DNA from: JAILZP01 sp037444185
GTDB taxonomy: Bacteria; Bacillota; Desulfotomaculia; Desulfotomaculales; Desulfocucumaceae
NCBI GenBank assembly: GCA_037444185.1
Contig: JBBIMW010000012.1
Coordinates: forward strand, 1 to 59,895
DNA length: 59,895 bases
Reading direction: 5' to 3'
Below the pieces are notes generated by a model, which was not told where the DNA came from, did no database searches, and worked only from the letters and a program-made list of their open reading frames with translations. The position numbers were made by a program, and so were the translations under genes. Shown here piece by piece: positions 24,590 to 33,290 of this stretch (position 1 is its first letter; each line of letters starts with the position of its first letter).

Positions 24590-27250
24590 ATGCATAATTT
24601 TACCGAATATGTAAACCCCCACCTGGGAAAGCTGTTGGAGCAGGTGCGCCTGGACAAAGTTTTCACCCGGGGCGAGGGGCATTGTCTATACGACCACCGG
24701 GGAAGGCGCTACCTGGATTTCATCGCCGCCTATGGTGCGCTGCCCTTCGGGTACAACCACCCGGAAATATGGCAGGCCCTGGATGAAGTCCGGGCCGGCG
24801 CCCAACCCAGCTTTATGCAGCCTTCATCTCTGGAGGCCGCCGGAGATCTGGCCCGACGTCTGATTGAACTGGCCCCGGGCGATCTCCGGTACGTGACCTT
24901 CACCAACAGCGGGGCCGAAGCGGTGGAGGCGGCCATTAAAATGGCCCGCTCAGCCACCGGCAGAATGGGCATACTGAGCACCGCCAACGGATTCCACGGC
25001 AAAACCCTGGGTGCGCTGTCGGCCACAGGCAGAGAATACTATCAGACGCCCTTCGGCGCACCGGTGACGGGGTTCAAATCCATACCATACGGAGACCTGG
25101 ACTCCCTGCAGAAAGAACTGGAGGAAAACGGGTCCGCATACGCCGCCTTTATAGTGGAGCCCATCCAGGGTGAAGGGGGCATAGTGACTCCCCCCAGGGG
25201 CTACCTGCCCCGGGCCATGGAACAGTGCCACCGGCACGGCCTGCTGTTTATCGCTGACGAAATTCAAACCGGACTCGGCCGCACCGGCAAGCTATTCGCC
25301 TGTGAGGAGGAAAATCTGAGCCCCGACCTGCTGCTTCTGGCCAAGGCCCTGGGCGGCGGCCTCTTCCCCATCGGCGCCTGCCTCAGCACCGCCGGGGCGT
25401 ACACCAGGGAATTCGGAGAGCGTCACTCCTCCACCTTCGCCGGTAACACTTTAGGCTGCCGGGTGGGACTCAGGGTGATGGAAATTCTGACCCGGGACGA
25501 CCAGGCCCTTGTCCGCCAGGTCGAAAGAAACGGAAGGCGCCTTTTACTGGAACTGGAAAAACTGAGGCTGCGCTTCCCCAGGGTGCTGAAATCGGTGCGG
25601 GGCCGGGGATATATGCTGGGCATCGAGATTGAAATGACCCGGGACGATTTCCCCGATTGCTTTTTAAGTGTGCTCTCCGAACAGGAAAACCTCACCCCGC
25701 TGATTTCCGGCTATCTTTTAAACACCGGGGGGCTGAGGGTGGCCCCCACCCTTAACGGAAATAAGGTGATCCGTTTGGAGCCCCCCCTTACGGTAACCTG
25801 GGATGAGTGCCTAAAAGCCCTTGAGTCTCTGGAAAATGTATTGACGGTGCTGAATTCGGGCAACACCCTGGGCATACTGAGCCCCGTACTGGAAATTGAC
25901 CATCAGTATACATACAAGGCACCGGCAGCAGGATTACAGCCCTGGAATCTTCTCAAGCCATCGGCGGACCCCCGGGAAGGCCGCTTCGCCTTCCTTATCC
26001 ACCCGCTGGATCTGGACAATTACCCCCAGTTCGACGGCAGCCTGTCCCCCCTGTCCGCCGAAAAACTGCAAAAGCTGTCCGGCCTGGCCGGGGAGATATT
26101 GGATCCCTTCGTCATCGGCCGCACCGTAGTTGAATCCAGTGCCGGATACCGCGCTTACGGAGAGTTTATAACCATACCGTATACCGCTGCGGATATGCTG
26201 GAACTGCCGGCTGAAACCGCCCTTAAGGAACTGGAAAAGGCCCTGGGCTTGGCCGTGAAAAGGGGGGCACGGCTGGTGGGCCTGGGGGCTTACACCTCGG
26301 TGGTGTCCCGCAGCGGAACACTGCTCCAGGGTAAATTCCTGCCCCTGACCACAGGCAACAGCTATACCGTGGTGGCCGGCGCCGAGGCCGTCAAGCTGGC
26401 CGCCCGGCGGCTGGACATGGATCTGGGACGGTGCGCTGCGGCGGTGGTGGGCGCCACCGGTTCCATCGGACGGTCCCTTGCCATCCTGCTGTCCGAGGAA
26501 ATGCACAGAATAATACTGGTGGGCAGCCATAGGCATCCCCAGGCCAGCACCCGCCGCCTGCGCCGGGTGGGGGCCGACATATGCCTGCACCTGGCCAAGC
26601 TGCACCGCTCCGGCTGGACCCCTCCGGCCTCGGGCCTGGGTGACTTTTTACTCCGGCTGGACCTTCCGGACCCCGGGGCGGACCAGGAAAGCTGGCTGGC
26701 GGTGGTGGGAACCCTGGAAAAGGAAGGCCGCCTGGTGATCACCGGCGACCTCGCCCAGGCCCTTCCCCGGGCCCAGGTGGTGCTTACAGCCACCAGCAGC
26801 GTGGAAGACCTGATCGATCCCGGACTGGTGGCGCCGGGCGCCATTATCTGCGACATATCCAGACCCCACAATGTGCGGCCCTCCCTGGTGCGGCAACGCC
26901 CGGACGTTTTGGTCATCGACGGCGGCGTGGTGGCGGTTCCCGGACGACCCTCCCTTGGCTGGAACTTCGGCTTCGAAACCGGCCTGGCATACGCCTGCAT
27001 GGCCGAAACCATGATGCTGGCCCTGGAGCACCACTACACCGATATGAGTCTGGGCGCCAACCTGTCCCTGGAGAACATGATTTATTTGCGGCGCCTGGCT
27101 GACAAACACGGGTTTGAGCTGGCCGAACTGAGAAGCTTCGACCGGCCCCTGGGCCGGGACGAATGGCAAAGGGCGGTGGAGGCCCGCTCCCGGCTGAGGC
27201 CCTTTTTAAAAACCACTCCTTCGCCCACCATTGTCCACAAAACCTCATAG
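24590..27250 (+). CDS. Fusion of class III aminotransferase and acyl-ACP reductase-like domain
   Basis: An 886-residue protein. Residues 1-425 are an ornithine-type PLP aminotransferase: TNSGAEAVEAAIKMAR binds the cofactor, D223 (IADEIQTGLGRTG) and K252 (LLAKALGGG) are the key residues. Residues 440-886 match cyanobacterial long-chain acyl-ACP reductase: LGAYTSVV, LTTGN (587-590), the NADPH loop GATGSIG (621-627), IDGGVV, and C803 in YACMAETMML, which lines up with the catalytic cysteine of the cyanobacterial enzyme. A fused enzyme could reduce an acyl thioester to an aldehyde and aminate it to an amine, or run the reverse. Both sites look intact. The natural substrate is unknown. Confidence 0.85.
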   Translation: MHNFTEYVNPHLGKLLEQVRLDKVFTRGEGHCLYDHRGRRYLDFIAAYGALPFGYNHPEIWQALDEVRAGAQPSFMQPSSLEAAGDLARRLIELAPGDLRYVTFTNSGAEAVEAAIKMARSATGRMGILSTANGFHGKTLGALSATGREYYQTPFGAPVTGFKSIPYGDLDSLQKELEENGSAYAAFIVEPIQGEGGIVTPPRGYLPRAMEQCHRHGLLFIADEIQTGLGRTGKLFACEEENLSPDLLLLAKALGGGLFPIGACLSTAGAYTREFGERHSSTFAGNTLGCRVGLRVMEILTRDDQALVRQVERNGRRLLLELEKLRLRFPRVLKSVRGRGYMLGIEIEMTRDDFPDCFLSVLSEQENLTPLISGYLLNTGGLRVAPTLNGNKVIRLEPPLTVTWDECLKALESLENVLTVLNSGNTLGILSPVLEIDHQYTYKAPAAGLQPWNLLKPSADPREGRFAFLIHPLDLDNYPQFDGSLSPLSAEKLQKLSGLAGEILDPFVIGRTVVESSAGYRAYGEFITIPYTAADMLELPAETALKELEKALGLAVKRGARLVGLGAYTSVVSRSGTLLQGKFLPLTTGNSYTVVAGAEAVKLAARRLDMDLGRCAAAVVGATGSIGRSLAILLSEEMHRIILVGSHRHPQASTRRLRRVGADICLHLAKLHRSGWTPPASGLGDFLLRLDLPDPGADQESWLAVVGTLEKEGRLVITGDLAQALPRAQVVLTATSSVEDLIDPGLVAPGAIICDISRPHNVRPSLVRQRPDVLVIDGGVVAVPGRPSLGWNFGFETGLAYACMAETMMLALEHHYTDMSLGANLSLENMIYLRRLADKHGFELAELRSFDRPLGRDEWQRAVEARSRLRPFLKTTPSPTIVHKTS

Positions 27251-27292
27251 CAGTTTTTGGCCGGCAGTCACGGCAGGTGGCTTTGGGTGCTG

Positions 27293-28156
27293 TCATCTGC
27301 CTATCAGCTTTAAATAATCGAACATTTTGTCACTGCTTTTGGGAGACCACCAAACCAACATACCATCCAGGCCTTTTTTTGCAGCAATTTGCGTGCACTT
27401 TACCGCCTGCCCGACATCAATGCCATTGGGGGAATTTGGATCTATGGCAACCTGGGGAAACCAGTTTGAAGATTTACCCTTTGCTTTGTATTGAGCCGAT
27501 ACTTTATCAATTGCTTTTTCAAATTCATCGGTTCCCTTTTTACCATAGGTCTGGGTTTGTATAAACAACTGATCTGTAGTTTCACTTAACGTGCTGTAAT
27601 CCCATTTCCATTTTTGCATACTTCCTTGCAATATCGGTCTGCCAGAAGGTTTTCCAACAAATTTTTTCCCCTTTTTGCGGGCAGCCTCGGCAGCTTTTTC
27701 AAAATTACTTTTTGTTGTTTCAAAATTCCAATTGAACTCTTCGCCTTTTGGCAAATTTGGTTCATAAATATATACCAAACCATTATATGGTTCATTTACC
27801 TCCTCTAAAATTATTTTAAGATTACCAAACCCACCGGCTCCAATAAAAATATTTGCACCTGGATAAGTGTCCTTTATTTTTTTGACGGCCTTGTTAAGCC
27901 ACTTAACGTCCAAGGAATTGAAATTGCCGGATATCAACAGAAAGGTGTCAGTGTCTTTAAGATGCTTAGCCAATTGATTTGTGGCGATTGACAGTCCATG
28001 GTCATTATATATCGGAATAATTAAACTTATCCCAGCAGTTGTTGCCGGCACATTTTGGCTTGCGGCGATTTTTTTTGCGCCAACCACCGATGTTAACAAT
28101 ATCAACATCGCCACGCCCAACGCAATCATCTTCGCAGCTTTTAAGTGCTTTCTCAT
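27293..28156 (-). CDS. Secreted protein of unknown family, paralogue 1, c-di-GMP controlled
   Basis: About 287 residues with a signal peptide (MRKHLKAAKMIALGVAMLIL then ending near VVGAKKIAAS). The mature part alternates strands and helices and ends GLDGMLVWWSPKSSDKM, like the last strand of a TIM barrel as in some glycoside hydrolases; QTQTYGKKG and RPILQG are shared with the paralogue upstream. No catalytic pair could be named. ATG at 28156 follows AAAGGGGG. It lies behind a c-di-GMP riboswitch, so surface attachment, biofilm matrix or sporulation are possible roles. The gene is more AT-rich than its surroundings, hinting at acquisition. Confidence 0.75.
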   Translation of the reverse strand: MRKHLKAAKMIALGVAMLILLTSVVGAKKIAASQNVPATTAGISLIIPIYNDHGLSIATNQLAKHLKDTDTFLLISGNFNSLDVKWLNKAVKKIKDTYPGANIFIGAGGFGNLKIILEEVNEPYNGLVYIYEPNLPKGEEFNWNFETTKSNFEKAAEAARKKGKKFVGKPSGRPILQGSMQKWKWDYSTLSETTDQLFIQTQTYGKKGTDEFEKAIDKVSAQYKAKGKSSNWFPQVAIDPNSPNGIDVGQAVKCTQIAAKKGLDGMLVWWSPKSSDKMFDYLKLIGR

Positions 28157-28185
28157 TGCTGCAACCCCCTTTATTAAATTGGAAA

Positions 28186-28222
28186 GGCCTGTCCCGGTTG
28201 CTCTATGCATCCGGAACAGGCC
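28186..28222 (-). promoter_or_regulatory. Hairpin in riboswitch expression platform
   Basis: GGCCTGTTCC and GGGACAGGCC (minus strand) can pair over 10 bp and are followed by a short T-rich stretch. It stands between the c-di-GMP aptamer and the ribosome site of the gene and is probably part of the switch. The T run is too short to be sure it is a terminator. Confidence 0.5.
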
Positions 28223-28281
28223 CCGCTCGCTCAAACAGCCGCTTTTCAAAAACAAGCTGTCCTAATGCCTGTCCATTAAGC

Positions 28282-28366
28282 TTTGGCAACCCGACGATCA
28301 TGGTCTTTTCGACTTTAGACTCGTGGCTTTGCGCCCCACCCTTTCGGAATGGTTTGCCTTTATCAG
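28282..28366 (-). promoter_or_regulatory. c-di-GMP-I (GEMM) riboswitch aptamer
   Basis: On the minus strand the conserved parts appear in order: GATAAAGGCAAACC, a CCGAAAGG stem with GAAA tetraloop, GGGGCGCAAAGCC, AGTCTAAAGTCGAAAAGACC and the closing GGGTTGCC that pairs with GGCAAACC. These are the hallmarks of GEMM class I. It controls the secreted protein gene starting at 28156. The rest of 28157-28479 is AT-rich leader and promoter space. Confidence 0.93.
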
Positions 28367-28479
28367 TTCTCAATGCGATATTTTATTAATAAAATAATAA
28401 AAAAAAACAAGCATAATGTCAACAGCAATTGTTAAATAATTGGCCCCCTATCGCCTCCCCGCCCGATCCCATCTTTTTA

Positions 28480-29422
28480 CTATTTTCCCCTGAACTTTTT
28501 TAAAAACATCTCCATATCACTTGCTTGCGACGGCGACCACCAAACAACGGCCCCCGCAATTCCTTTGGCCCTTGCTGTACGCACACATCTAATTGCGGTT
28601 TTTAAATCGACTCCATTTTGCGAATTCTTATCAATGGAAACCTGGGGCAACCAATTGACAACGGCATCAGAGGATTTATACTCTGCGAGCAGAGTGTTGA
28701 TAGCCCTGACAAATTCCTTGTGGCCTTTTTTGCTGTATGTTTGCGTCTGAATAAACATATAATCCAAATTTTGTCCCAATATATTATATCGCCAATTGTA
28801 TTTGCTAAGGCCTTCTTGCAATATAGGTCTTCCTGTAACCTTGGAAATCAGGTATACGTTGTTTTTGTCTGCCACTTGCCTAGCTATGTTAAAATTATCA
28901 ACAGTGCCCTCAAAATCCCAAGAAAACTCCTTTCCGTTTTGTGAACCTGGCTCATATATATAAACAATGGCTTCTACAGGAGTTCCCTTGACTTCATTAG
29001 CCAGTAAGGACAAATTGTGTATTCCGTTTGTTCCGGCAATGATGGCTGTATTGGGAAAAACAGCCTTTAATCTTAATGCGGATTGTGTTATCCAATTAGT
29101 ATTAAGCACATTAAAATTACCTGATACTAACAATATGATATCGTTCGGCCTGATATGCGTCCTAAATGTCGTTATCAATGCTTCTACGCCGGCATCATTA
29201 TAAACAGGCACCACGATCACAAAATCGTCCTGAACATTTTCACGTGCCAAATCAAAAGACAATAAAACCCGTTCATAATAGGTGGTCTTCTTCGCAGACT
29301 CGACTAAAGGGCGCTTCACTGTGGTTGCAAAAGCATTACTCAAAAAAAAAAGCTAAAAAAACAGTGCCAATAACTATATTGAAAGTTGTAAACAAGAATT
29401 TTTTTATTGTTCTCTTATACAC
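28480..29422 (-). pseudogene. Secreted paralogue 2 with signal peptide out of frame at a 10-T tract
   Basis: Homologue of the gene at 27293-28156 (shared IYNDAG/VYND region, LLVSGNFN, YIYEPGS, QTQTYSKKG, AVVWWSPSQ). From GTG 29422, behind GGGGAG, the frame reads MYKRTIKKFLFTTF and on through a hydrophobic helix, then meets a stop just after ten Ts (29351-29342 on the minus strand). With nine Ts the frame would run straight into FFLSNAFATTVKRP, giving a complete signal peptide with an AFA cut site, and continue to 28480. So the gene is off as read, or relies on slippage, or the tract varies between cells. A sequencing error is also possible. A TTG inside the tract could start a version without signal. 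Confidence 0.7.
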
Positions 29423-29610
29423 TAATATTCTCCCCGTATCAGTAGTGTTTCCACTGTCCGGTTAACCAAGGCGCCGACAAGCTCAATCGTGCCGCCGGCG
29501 TTTTATGGCCCTTGGCAAGAAGCCGTTGCTCGAATATGTCCAAATATATTTTGTCACAACCCATGATGGATTTTCAAGGACAGTTCCCGGGAGCCATGGT
29601 CAAAAGAAAA

Positions 29611-29633
29611 AACCCATCCGTTCCGGACAGGTT
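29611..29633 (-). terminator. Probable terminator after rpmA
   Basis: On the minus strand CCTGTCCG and CGGATGGG fold around GAA with a mismatch and are followed by TTTTTTC. It is ~10 bases beyond the rpmA stop. The region 29423-29600 also contains CCAAGG/CCTTGG and GCCGGC-type stems upstream of paralogue 2, but fits no known riboswitch. Confidence 0.6.
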
Positions 29634-29642
29634 CCATATTTT

Positions 29643-29909
29643 TTACAAGGCTTCCATCCTGGGTATTACGCTTACTTCTTTCCTGTCGTTGCCCCTGGTT
29701 CTGAATTCAACCACACCGTCCATCCTGGCGAACAGTGTATCGTCCCCGCCCTTGCCGACATTGCGGCCGGGATGAATCCTGGTTCCCCGCTGGCGTACTA
29801 TAATCGAACCGGCCGAAACAAACTGCCCGTCGGCACTCTTTATGCCCAGCATTTTCGGTCTGGAATCCCGGCCGTTCCTGGAACTGCCCACACCCTTCTT
29901 ATGAGCCAT
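29643..29909 (-). CDS. rpmA: 50S ribosomal protein L27
   Basis: An 88-residue L27, beginning MAHKKGVGSSRNGRDSRPKM and with the usual GNVGKG-like RNVGKGGDDTLFA. In many Firmicutes L27 carries an N-terminal extension removed by the protease Prp; here there is none, and no prp gene lies in the 46-base gap to rplU. ATG at 29909 has a GGAGG site. In relatives obgE follows rpmA, but here the AT-rich island does. Confidence 0.97.
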   Translation of the reverse strand: MAHKKGVGSSRNGRDSRPKMLGIKSADGQFVSAGSIIVRQRGTRIHPGRNVGKGGDDTLFARMDGVVEFRTRGNDRKEVSVIPRMEAL

Positions 29910-29955
29910 TCTTTGTCACCTCCGTCAATAGTCAATACATTGTCGGGACGCCTTC

Positions 29956-30267
29956 TCAGGCCTCTATTCTCTCCACCGTCACCTCGGAAAAGGGCTGGCG
30001 GTGGCCGGTCTTGCGCCGGTAATTCTTCTTAGCCTTGTACTTGAATACAATTATCTTACGGCCCTTGCCATGGCGGATCACCTTCAGGGTCACCCTGGCC
30101 CCCTCCACCGTGGGGGCGCCGATCTGAAGCCGGCCGTCCTTTTCAACCGCCAGCACCCTTTCCACCACCACGGTCTCCCCGGGCTGGCTGCGCAACAGTT
30201 CCACAAATAGAGTTTCCCCTTCCCGGACCCTGTACTGCTTGCCGCCGGTTTCAATAAGCGCGTACAA
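29956..30267 (-). CDS. rplU: 50S ribosomal protein L21
   Basis: A 103-residue L21 with YALIETGGKQYRV and the C-terminal KKNYRRKTGHRQPF, complete in length. The start is TTG at 30267, close behind GGGGGAGG; upstream in-frame codons would add unrelated residues. A promoter (TTGACA 30413-30408, TAATAT 30391-30386) gives a leader of ~110 bases with GC-rich stems, in which autoregulation is possible though no motif was identified. Confidence 0.96.
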   Translation of the reverse strand: MYALIETGGKQYRVREGETLFVELLRSQPGETVVVERVLAVEKDGRLQIGAPTVEGARVTLKVIRHGKGRKIIVFKYKAKKNYRRKTGHRQPFSEVTVERIEA

Positions 30268-30385
30268 TATATTACCTCCCCCTGATTCAGGACTCGCCGG
30301 GAAACAGGCACGTCCCTGCAACCCTCCGGCCGTTTTAAGACCTGTCCCGAGCGGTGGCTGTCAGGCTTTAAGCCTACAGTATAAT

Positions 30386-30413
30386 ATATTAACACAACAC
30401 CGGGATTTGTCAA
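30386..30413 (-). promoter_or_regulatory. Promoter of rplU-rpmA
   Basis: Minus strand TTGACA (30413-30408) with TAATAT (30391-30386) at 16 bases. It lies between the symporter terminator and the L21 leader. Confidence 0.6.
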
Positions 30414-30479
30414 GAAAACCGCAAGACAAAATGTTGCCGGACTATGATGATGTTATCGCCATTTTCTATGCCAAAGAAC

Positions 30480-30500
30480 AAAGCCAGCCCCCGGGCTGGC
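30480..30500 (-). terminator. Terminator after first symporter operon
   Basis: AGCCAGCC and GGCTGGCT form a tight stem on the minus strand, followed by TTGTTCTTT. It is ~145 bases after the symporter stop; the bases between show nothing else. Confidence 0.7.
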
Positions 30501-30645
30501 TGAAATTGCTTGCATTTTCTGCTGCATTTTCTGCAATGATTGTGTTTATCCATCCAATATTTTATAATCTCTTTATACAGCACATGTTTTGGGGTGACCG
30601 GACGCAAGAACAGACGGTGTTTTTGCGTTTTGGACGCCTGTTTTT

Positions 30646-32250
30646 TTAATGTAGATCTTTGCAGTATTTCTGCACCACTTCCTGCCTGGGCGGGCTGGTG
30701 AGCAGAGAGACCACAATAAAGAAAATGAAAGAAATGGGCACCCAATATATCTGGTGGCCGAAAGCCAGTTTGGTTCCCAAAAGCTCGTTCAGAAAGAACC
30801 AGTGCGGGCTGCCCAGCGCCGTCTTGGCGTAAATCCAGGAGAACAGCGTCAGGGGGAAGAACACAATCACCGTAGCGTATGTGGCCGTCCGGGTGGCCCG
30901 TTCCCACCACAATCCGAACACCAGTGGCGCGCCGATGGTGGCTATGACCACCACGAAGGCCCAGCCGGAGAGATCCAATATCAGTCCCGGCGGATTGAAC
31001 GCAATGATGGTGCAGACGATGGTCAGTATTATGGACCACATGCGCAGGGCCTTTACCGGGTTGTCGATGGCCCATTTGTTGCCCATCACCTTGCCCATCC
31101 AGTCCCGCCCCAATATGACGTTCAGCACCACCAGCCAGCCGGCGGTGGTGGACATGGCGATGGAAAGCCCGCCCGCCACCAGAAGTCCCATCAACCACGG
31201 GTTGTTCAGCGCCTCCACGGCGGCGATCATGGAATAGTCGGTGACGGTGGCCCCGCTGACATTGTATATGGCTTTTATCTTGGCCAACAATGAAACGGCG
31301 TCCTTTACGCCCGGGGCGCTCATCAGAGGGTGCAGTGTCTCCAGTATGACCCTGGCCGCACTGCCTATGACAATCAGGCCCCAGTACATGAACGCGCCGA
31401 AAAGGGTGGCCCAGAAGACCGACCGGCGGGCGGCCTTGAGGTCCATGGCGGTGAAAAAGCGGACCACGGTGTAGGGCATCATGGAGAAGCCGTAATGCCA
31501 GACGAAATAGAAGCTGACCATGCCGGTCCAGCCCGCCATGATGGGGTGGGAGAAGGTGCCGGAGACCGATTCGGGTGGAAACCAGAATTTGGGGTTGTTG
31601 GCGTTGATGGCATTGCCCAGCCCGGCGAGCCCCCCGAAATGGTACAGTATTACAATGGCAGCCGCAACTGCAGCGACAGCCATTATAACTCCCTGCAGGG
31701 CGTTGGACCAGGTGGTGGCCACCATACCCCCCAGATACACATAAAACAGCACCACCACGGCGCCGATTACCAGCGCCCAGTTGTAGGGGACCTTAAGTAT
31801 GGCCATCATGAAAAGGGCGGTGCCGATAATGGACAGCACCACATAGAGCACTCCCGACACTATCACCGGCAGGCTGATCAGAACCCTCATGCCCTTCTGA
31901 TCGTCATAACGGTCGGCGTAGTAGTCGGTAAAGGATACCGGCGCATACTTGCGCAGTGGCGCCGCCGTCAGCATGGATGCTATGGGCATGCCGGCAATGA
32001 CTCCCACCACAGCCCACCAGAAAGGGTATCCCATGATAAAGATGAACGCCGGCAGGCCCAGGAAACTGGCGGGGCTCAAATACGTGGAAGCCAGGGCGGC
32101 GCCGTTGATCACCGGCCCCACATTGCGCCCGCTGACCATGTAATCGCTGGCGCTCAAAGCGGCCTTGCGGCTATACCAGCCGATACCGAAAATGACCAGG
32201 AAATAAACCGCAGCAAAGATTACTACAATAGGGCTGACTCCGTCCTGCAT
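30646..32250 (-). CDS. Sodium:solute symporter (SSS family)
   Basis: A 534-residue membrane protein with about 13 helices. The start region (SASDYMVSGRNVGPVINGAA) and SPASFLGLPAFIF resemble the acetate/monocarboxylate branch (ActP-like) of the family. Substrate is unknown; a short-chain acid would suit an organism that degrades acyl-CoAs. It overlaps the preceding small membrane gene by TAATG, so the two are coupled. Confidence 0.88.
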   Translation of the reverse strand: MQDGVSPIVVIFAAVYFLVIFGIGWYSRKAALSASDYMVSGRNVGPVINGAALASTYLSPASFLGLPAFIFIMGYPFWWAVVGVIAGMPIASMLTAAPLRKYAPVSFTDYYADRYDDQKGMRVLISLPVIVSGVLYVVLSIIGTALFMMAILKVPYNWALVIGAVVVLFYVYLGGMVATTWSNALQGVIMAVAAVAAAIVILYHFGGLAGLGNAINANNPKFWFPPESVSGTFSHPIMAGWTGMVSFYFVWHYGFSMMPYTVVRFFTAMDLKAARRSVFWATLFGAFMYWGLIVIGSAARVILETLHPLMSAPGVKDAVSLLAKIKAIYNVSGATVTDYSMIAAVEALNNPWLMGLLVAGGLSIAMSTTAGWLVVLNVILGRDWMGKVMGNKWAIDNPVKALRMWSIILTIVCTIIAFNPPGLILDLSGWAFVVVIATIGAPLVFGLWWERATRTATYATVIVFFPLTLFSWIYAKTALGSPHWFFLNELLGTKLAFGHQIYWVPISFIFFIVVSLLTSPPRQEVVQKYCKDLH

Positions 32251-32507
32251 TATCGCGCCCCCCCTTTCGTCAATTCCATTTCTTTCTTCTCAGCCTGCTC
32301 CGGCACGTAATACCACAGCCAGGCCAGGAAAACATTCATAACAATAAGCATGAGTATCGCAACGTAATAAAACGGCGCGGCCACCCCTCCGATTTTGACC
32401 GCGAATATCGATCCCGGCTGGGAGATTTCAAAAATCCAGAAGATGATGTTCAAGCCGTACATGATAGCCAAACCTATCCAGAATATGGGATGCATCCCTT
32501 TAAACAA
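32250..32507 (-). CDS. Small membrane partner of SSS symporter
   Basis: An 85-residue protein with two membrane helices (about 7-28 and 42-68) and a charged tail. Small two-helix proteins regularly precede ActP-like symporters (DUF485/DUF4212-like); this one fits by place and shape, though the family was not proven. TTG at 32507 follows AAGGGGGG. Confidence 0.7.
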   Translation of the reverse strand: MFKGMHPIFWIGLAIMYGLNIIFWIFEISQPGSIFAVKIGGVAAPFYYVAILMLIVMNVFLAWLWYYVPEQAEKKEMELTKGGAR

Positions 32508-32641
32508 TTGGTTTTACCCCCCTTCAGAGTTATAACCGGCCAATCCGGCAAGTAGGAAGAAAAAAATTCCATGCCCAATACCCGGATCCAATCGTGATAC
32601 ACACCCCTCCTTTTTCGCTCTTATTCACCCGCATGACATTA

Positions 32642-32968
32642 TCACCCCTTCCCCGGTGGATTATCCGACTTATTCTCTATTAGCAGTCTATAATGCAGTT
32701 CAGCCAATAAAAACATGCTGGCCAAAGGAATGGCCAGTCCGACCAGGGCGCCCAAAAAAAGATTTCCGGTGAGGTCGAGGCCCATAAAATAAAGTATAAA
32801 GTTAACCCCTACGCCACAGAGAAAATAGGGGGTGTAAAGCTTACTCTTACGGTAAGCCTTTTCCCATCCTCTCCTGTCTTCCTCGGAGGCGAATTCCAAC
32901 AAACGCCTCCGCCCTCCCCTTTCCTTTATCTCAAGGGTAATTTTTTCAGATGGTGAATTATGTTTCAT
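32642..32968 (-). CDS. Small two-helix membrane protein, unknown
   Basis: 108 residues: a charged N-terminal ~45 residues (EEDRRGWEKAYRKSK) followed by two helices (about 46-64 and 69-92). It is 134 bases upstream of the small symporter partner in the same direction and may belong to the operon. No family recognised. ATG at 32968 follows GGGGTG. Confidence 0.6.
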   Translation of the reverse strand: MKHNSPSEKITLEIKERGGRRRLLEFASEEDRRGWEKAYRKSKLYTPYFLCGVGVNFILYFMGLDLTGNLFLGALVGLAIPLASMFLLAELHYRLLIENKSDNPPGKG

Positions 32969-33203
32969 TTTATTTACACCCCATGGTTAACTTTCAGAAT
33001 AGACTGATAATAATTATACACTTAATTTTCGAAATAAACTATAATATGGCGCAAAATTGTATAATTAAAATTATTCAAAATTGAGTGAACAATGATTCAA
33101 AAACAGCTGCCCGTAAACGTATTTATGATAACCAATGATTACACATGCAATTTTATACAACATTACACCTTGGCCCGGCCGATCTGCCGCCGCTTTGCCG
33201 AAA

Positions 33204-33231
33204 CAAAAAAACCGGAGGCAGCCGCCCCCGG
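33204..33231 (-). terminator. Terminator after second symporter
   Basis: CCGGGGGC and GCCTCCGG pair on the minus strand (one G-U) and are followed by seven Ts. The remainder of 32969-33290 is AT-rich promoter space for the gene at 32968, without other features. Confidence 0.8.
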
Positions 33232-33290
33232 TCCGCGGGGAGAATGCTCTCCGGCTATACGCGTAATACGCGCCGGCACACCTACATTCT

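Noticed and set aside
30268..30380. A defined ribosomal-protein leader motif before rplU
   Set aside because: GC-rich stems exist but I could not match them to the L21 leader family with certainty, so it is noted only under rplU.
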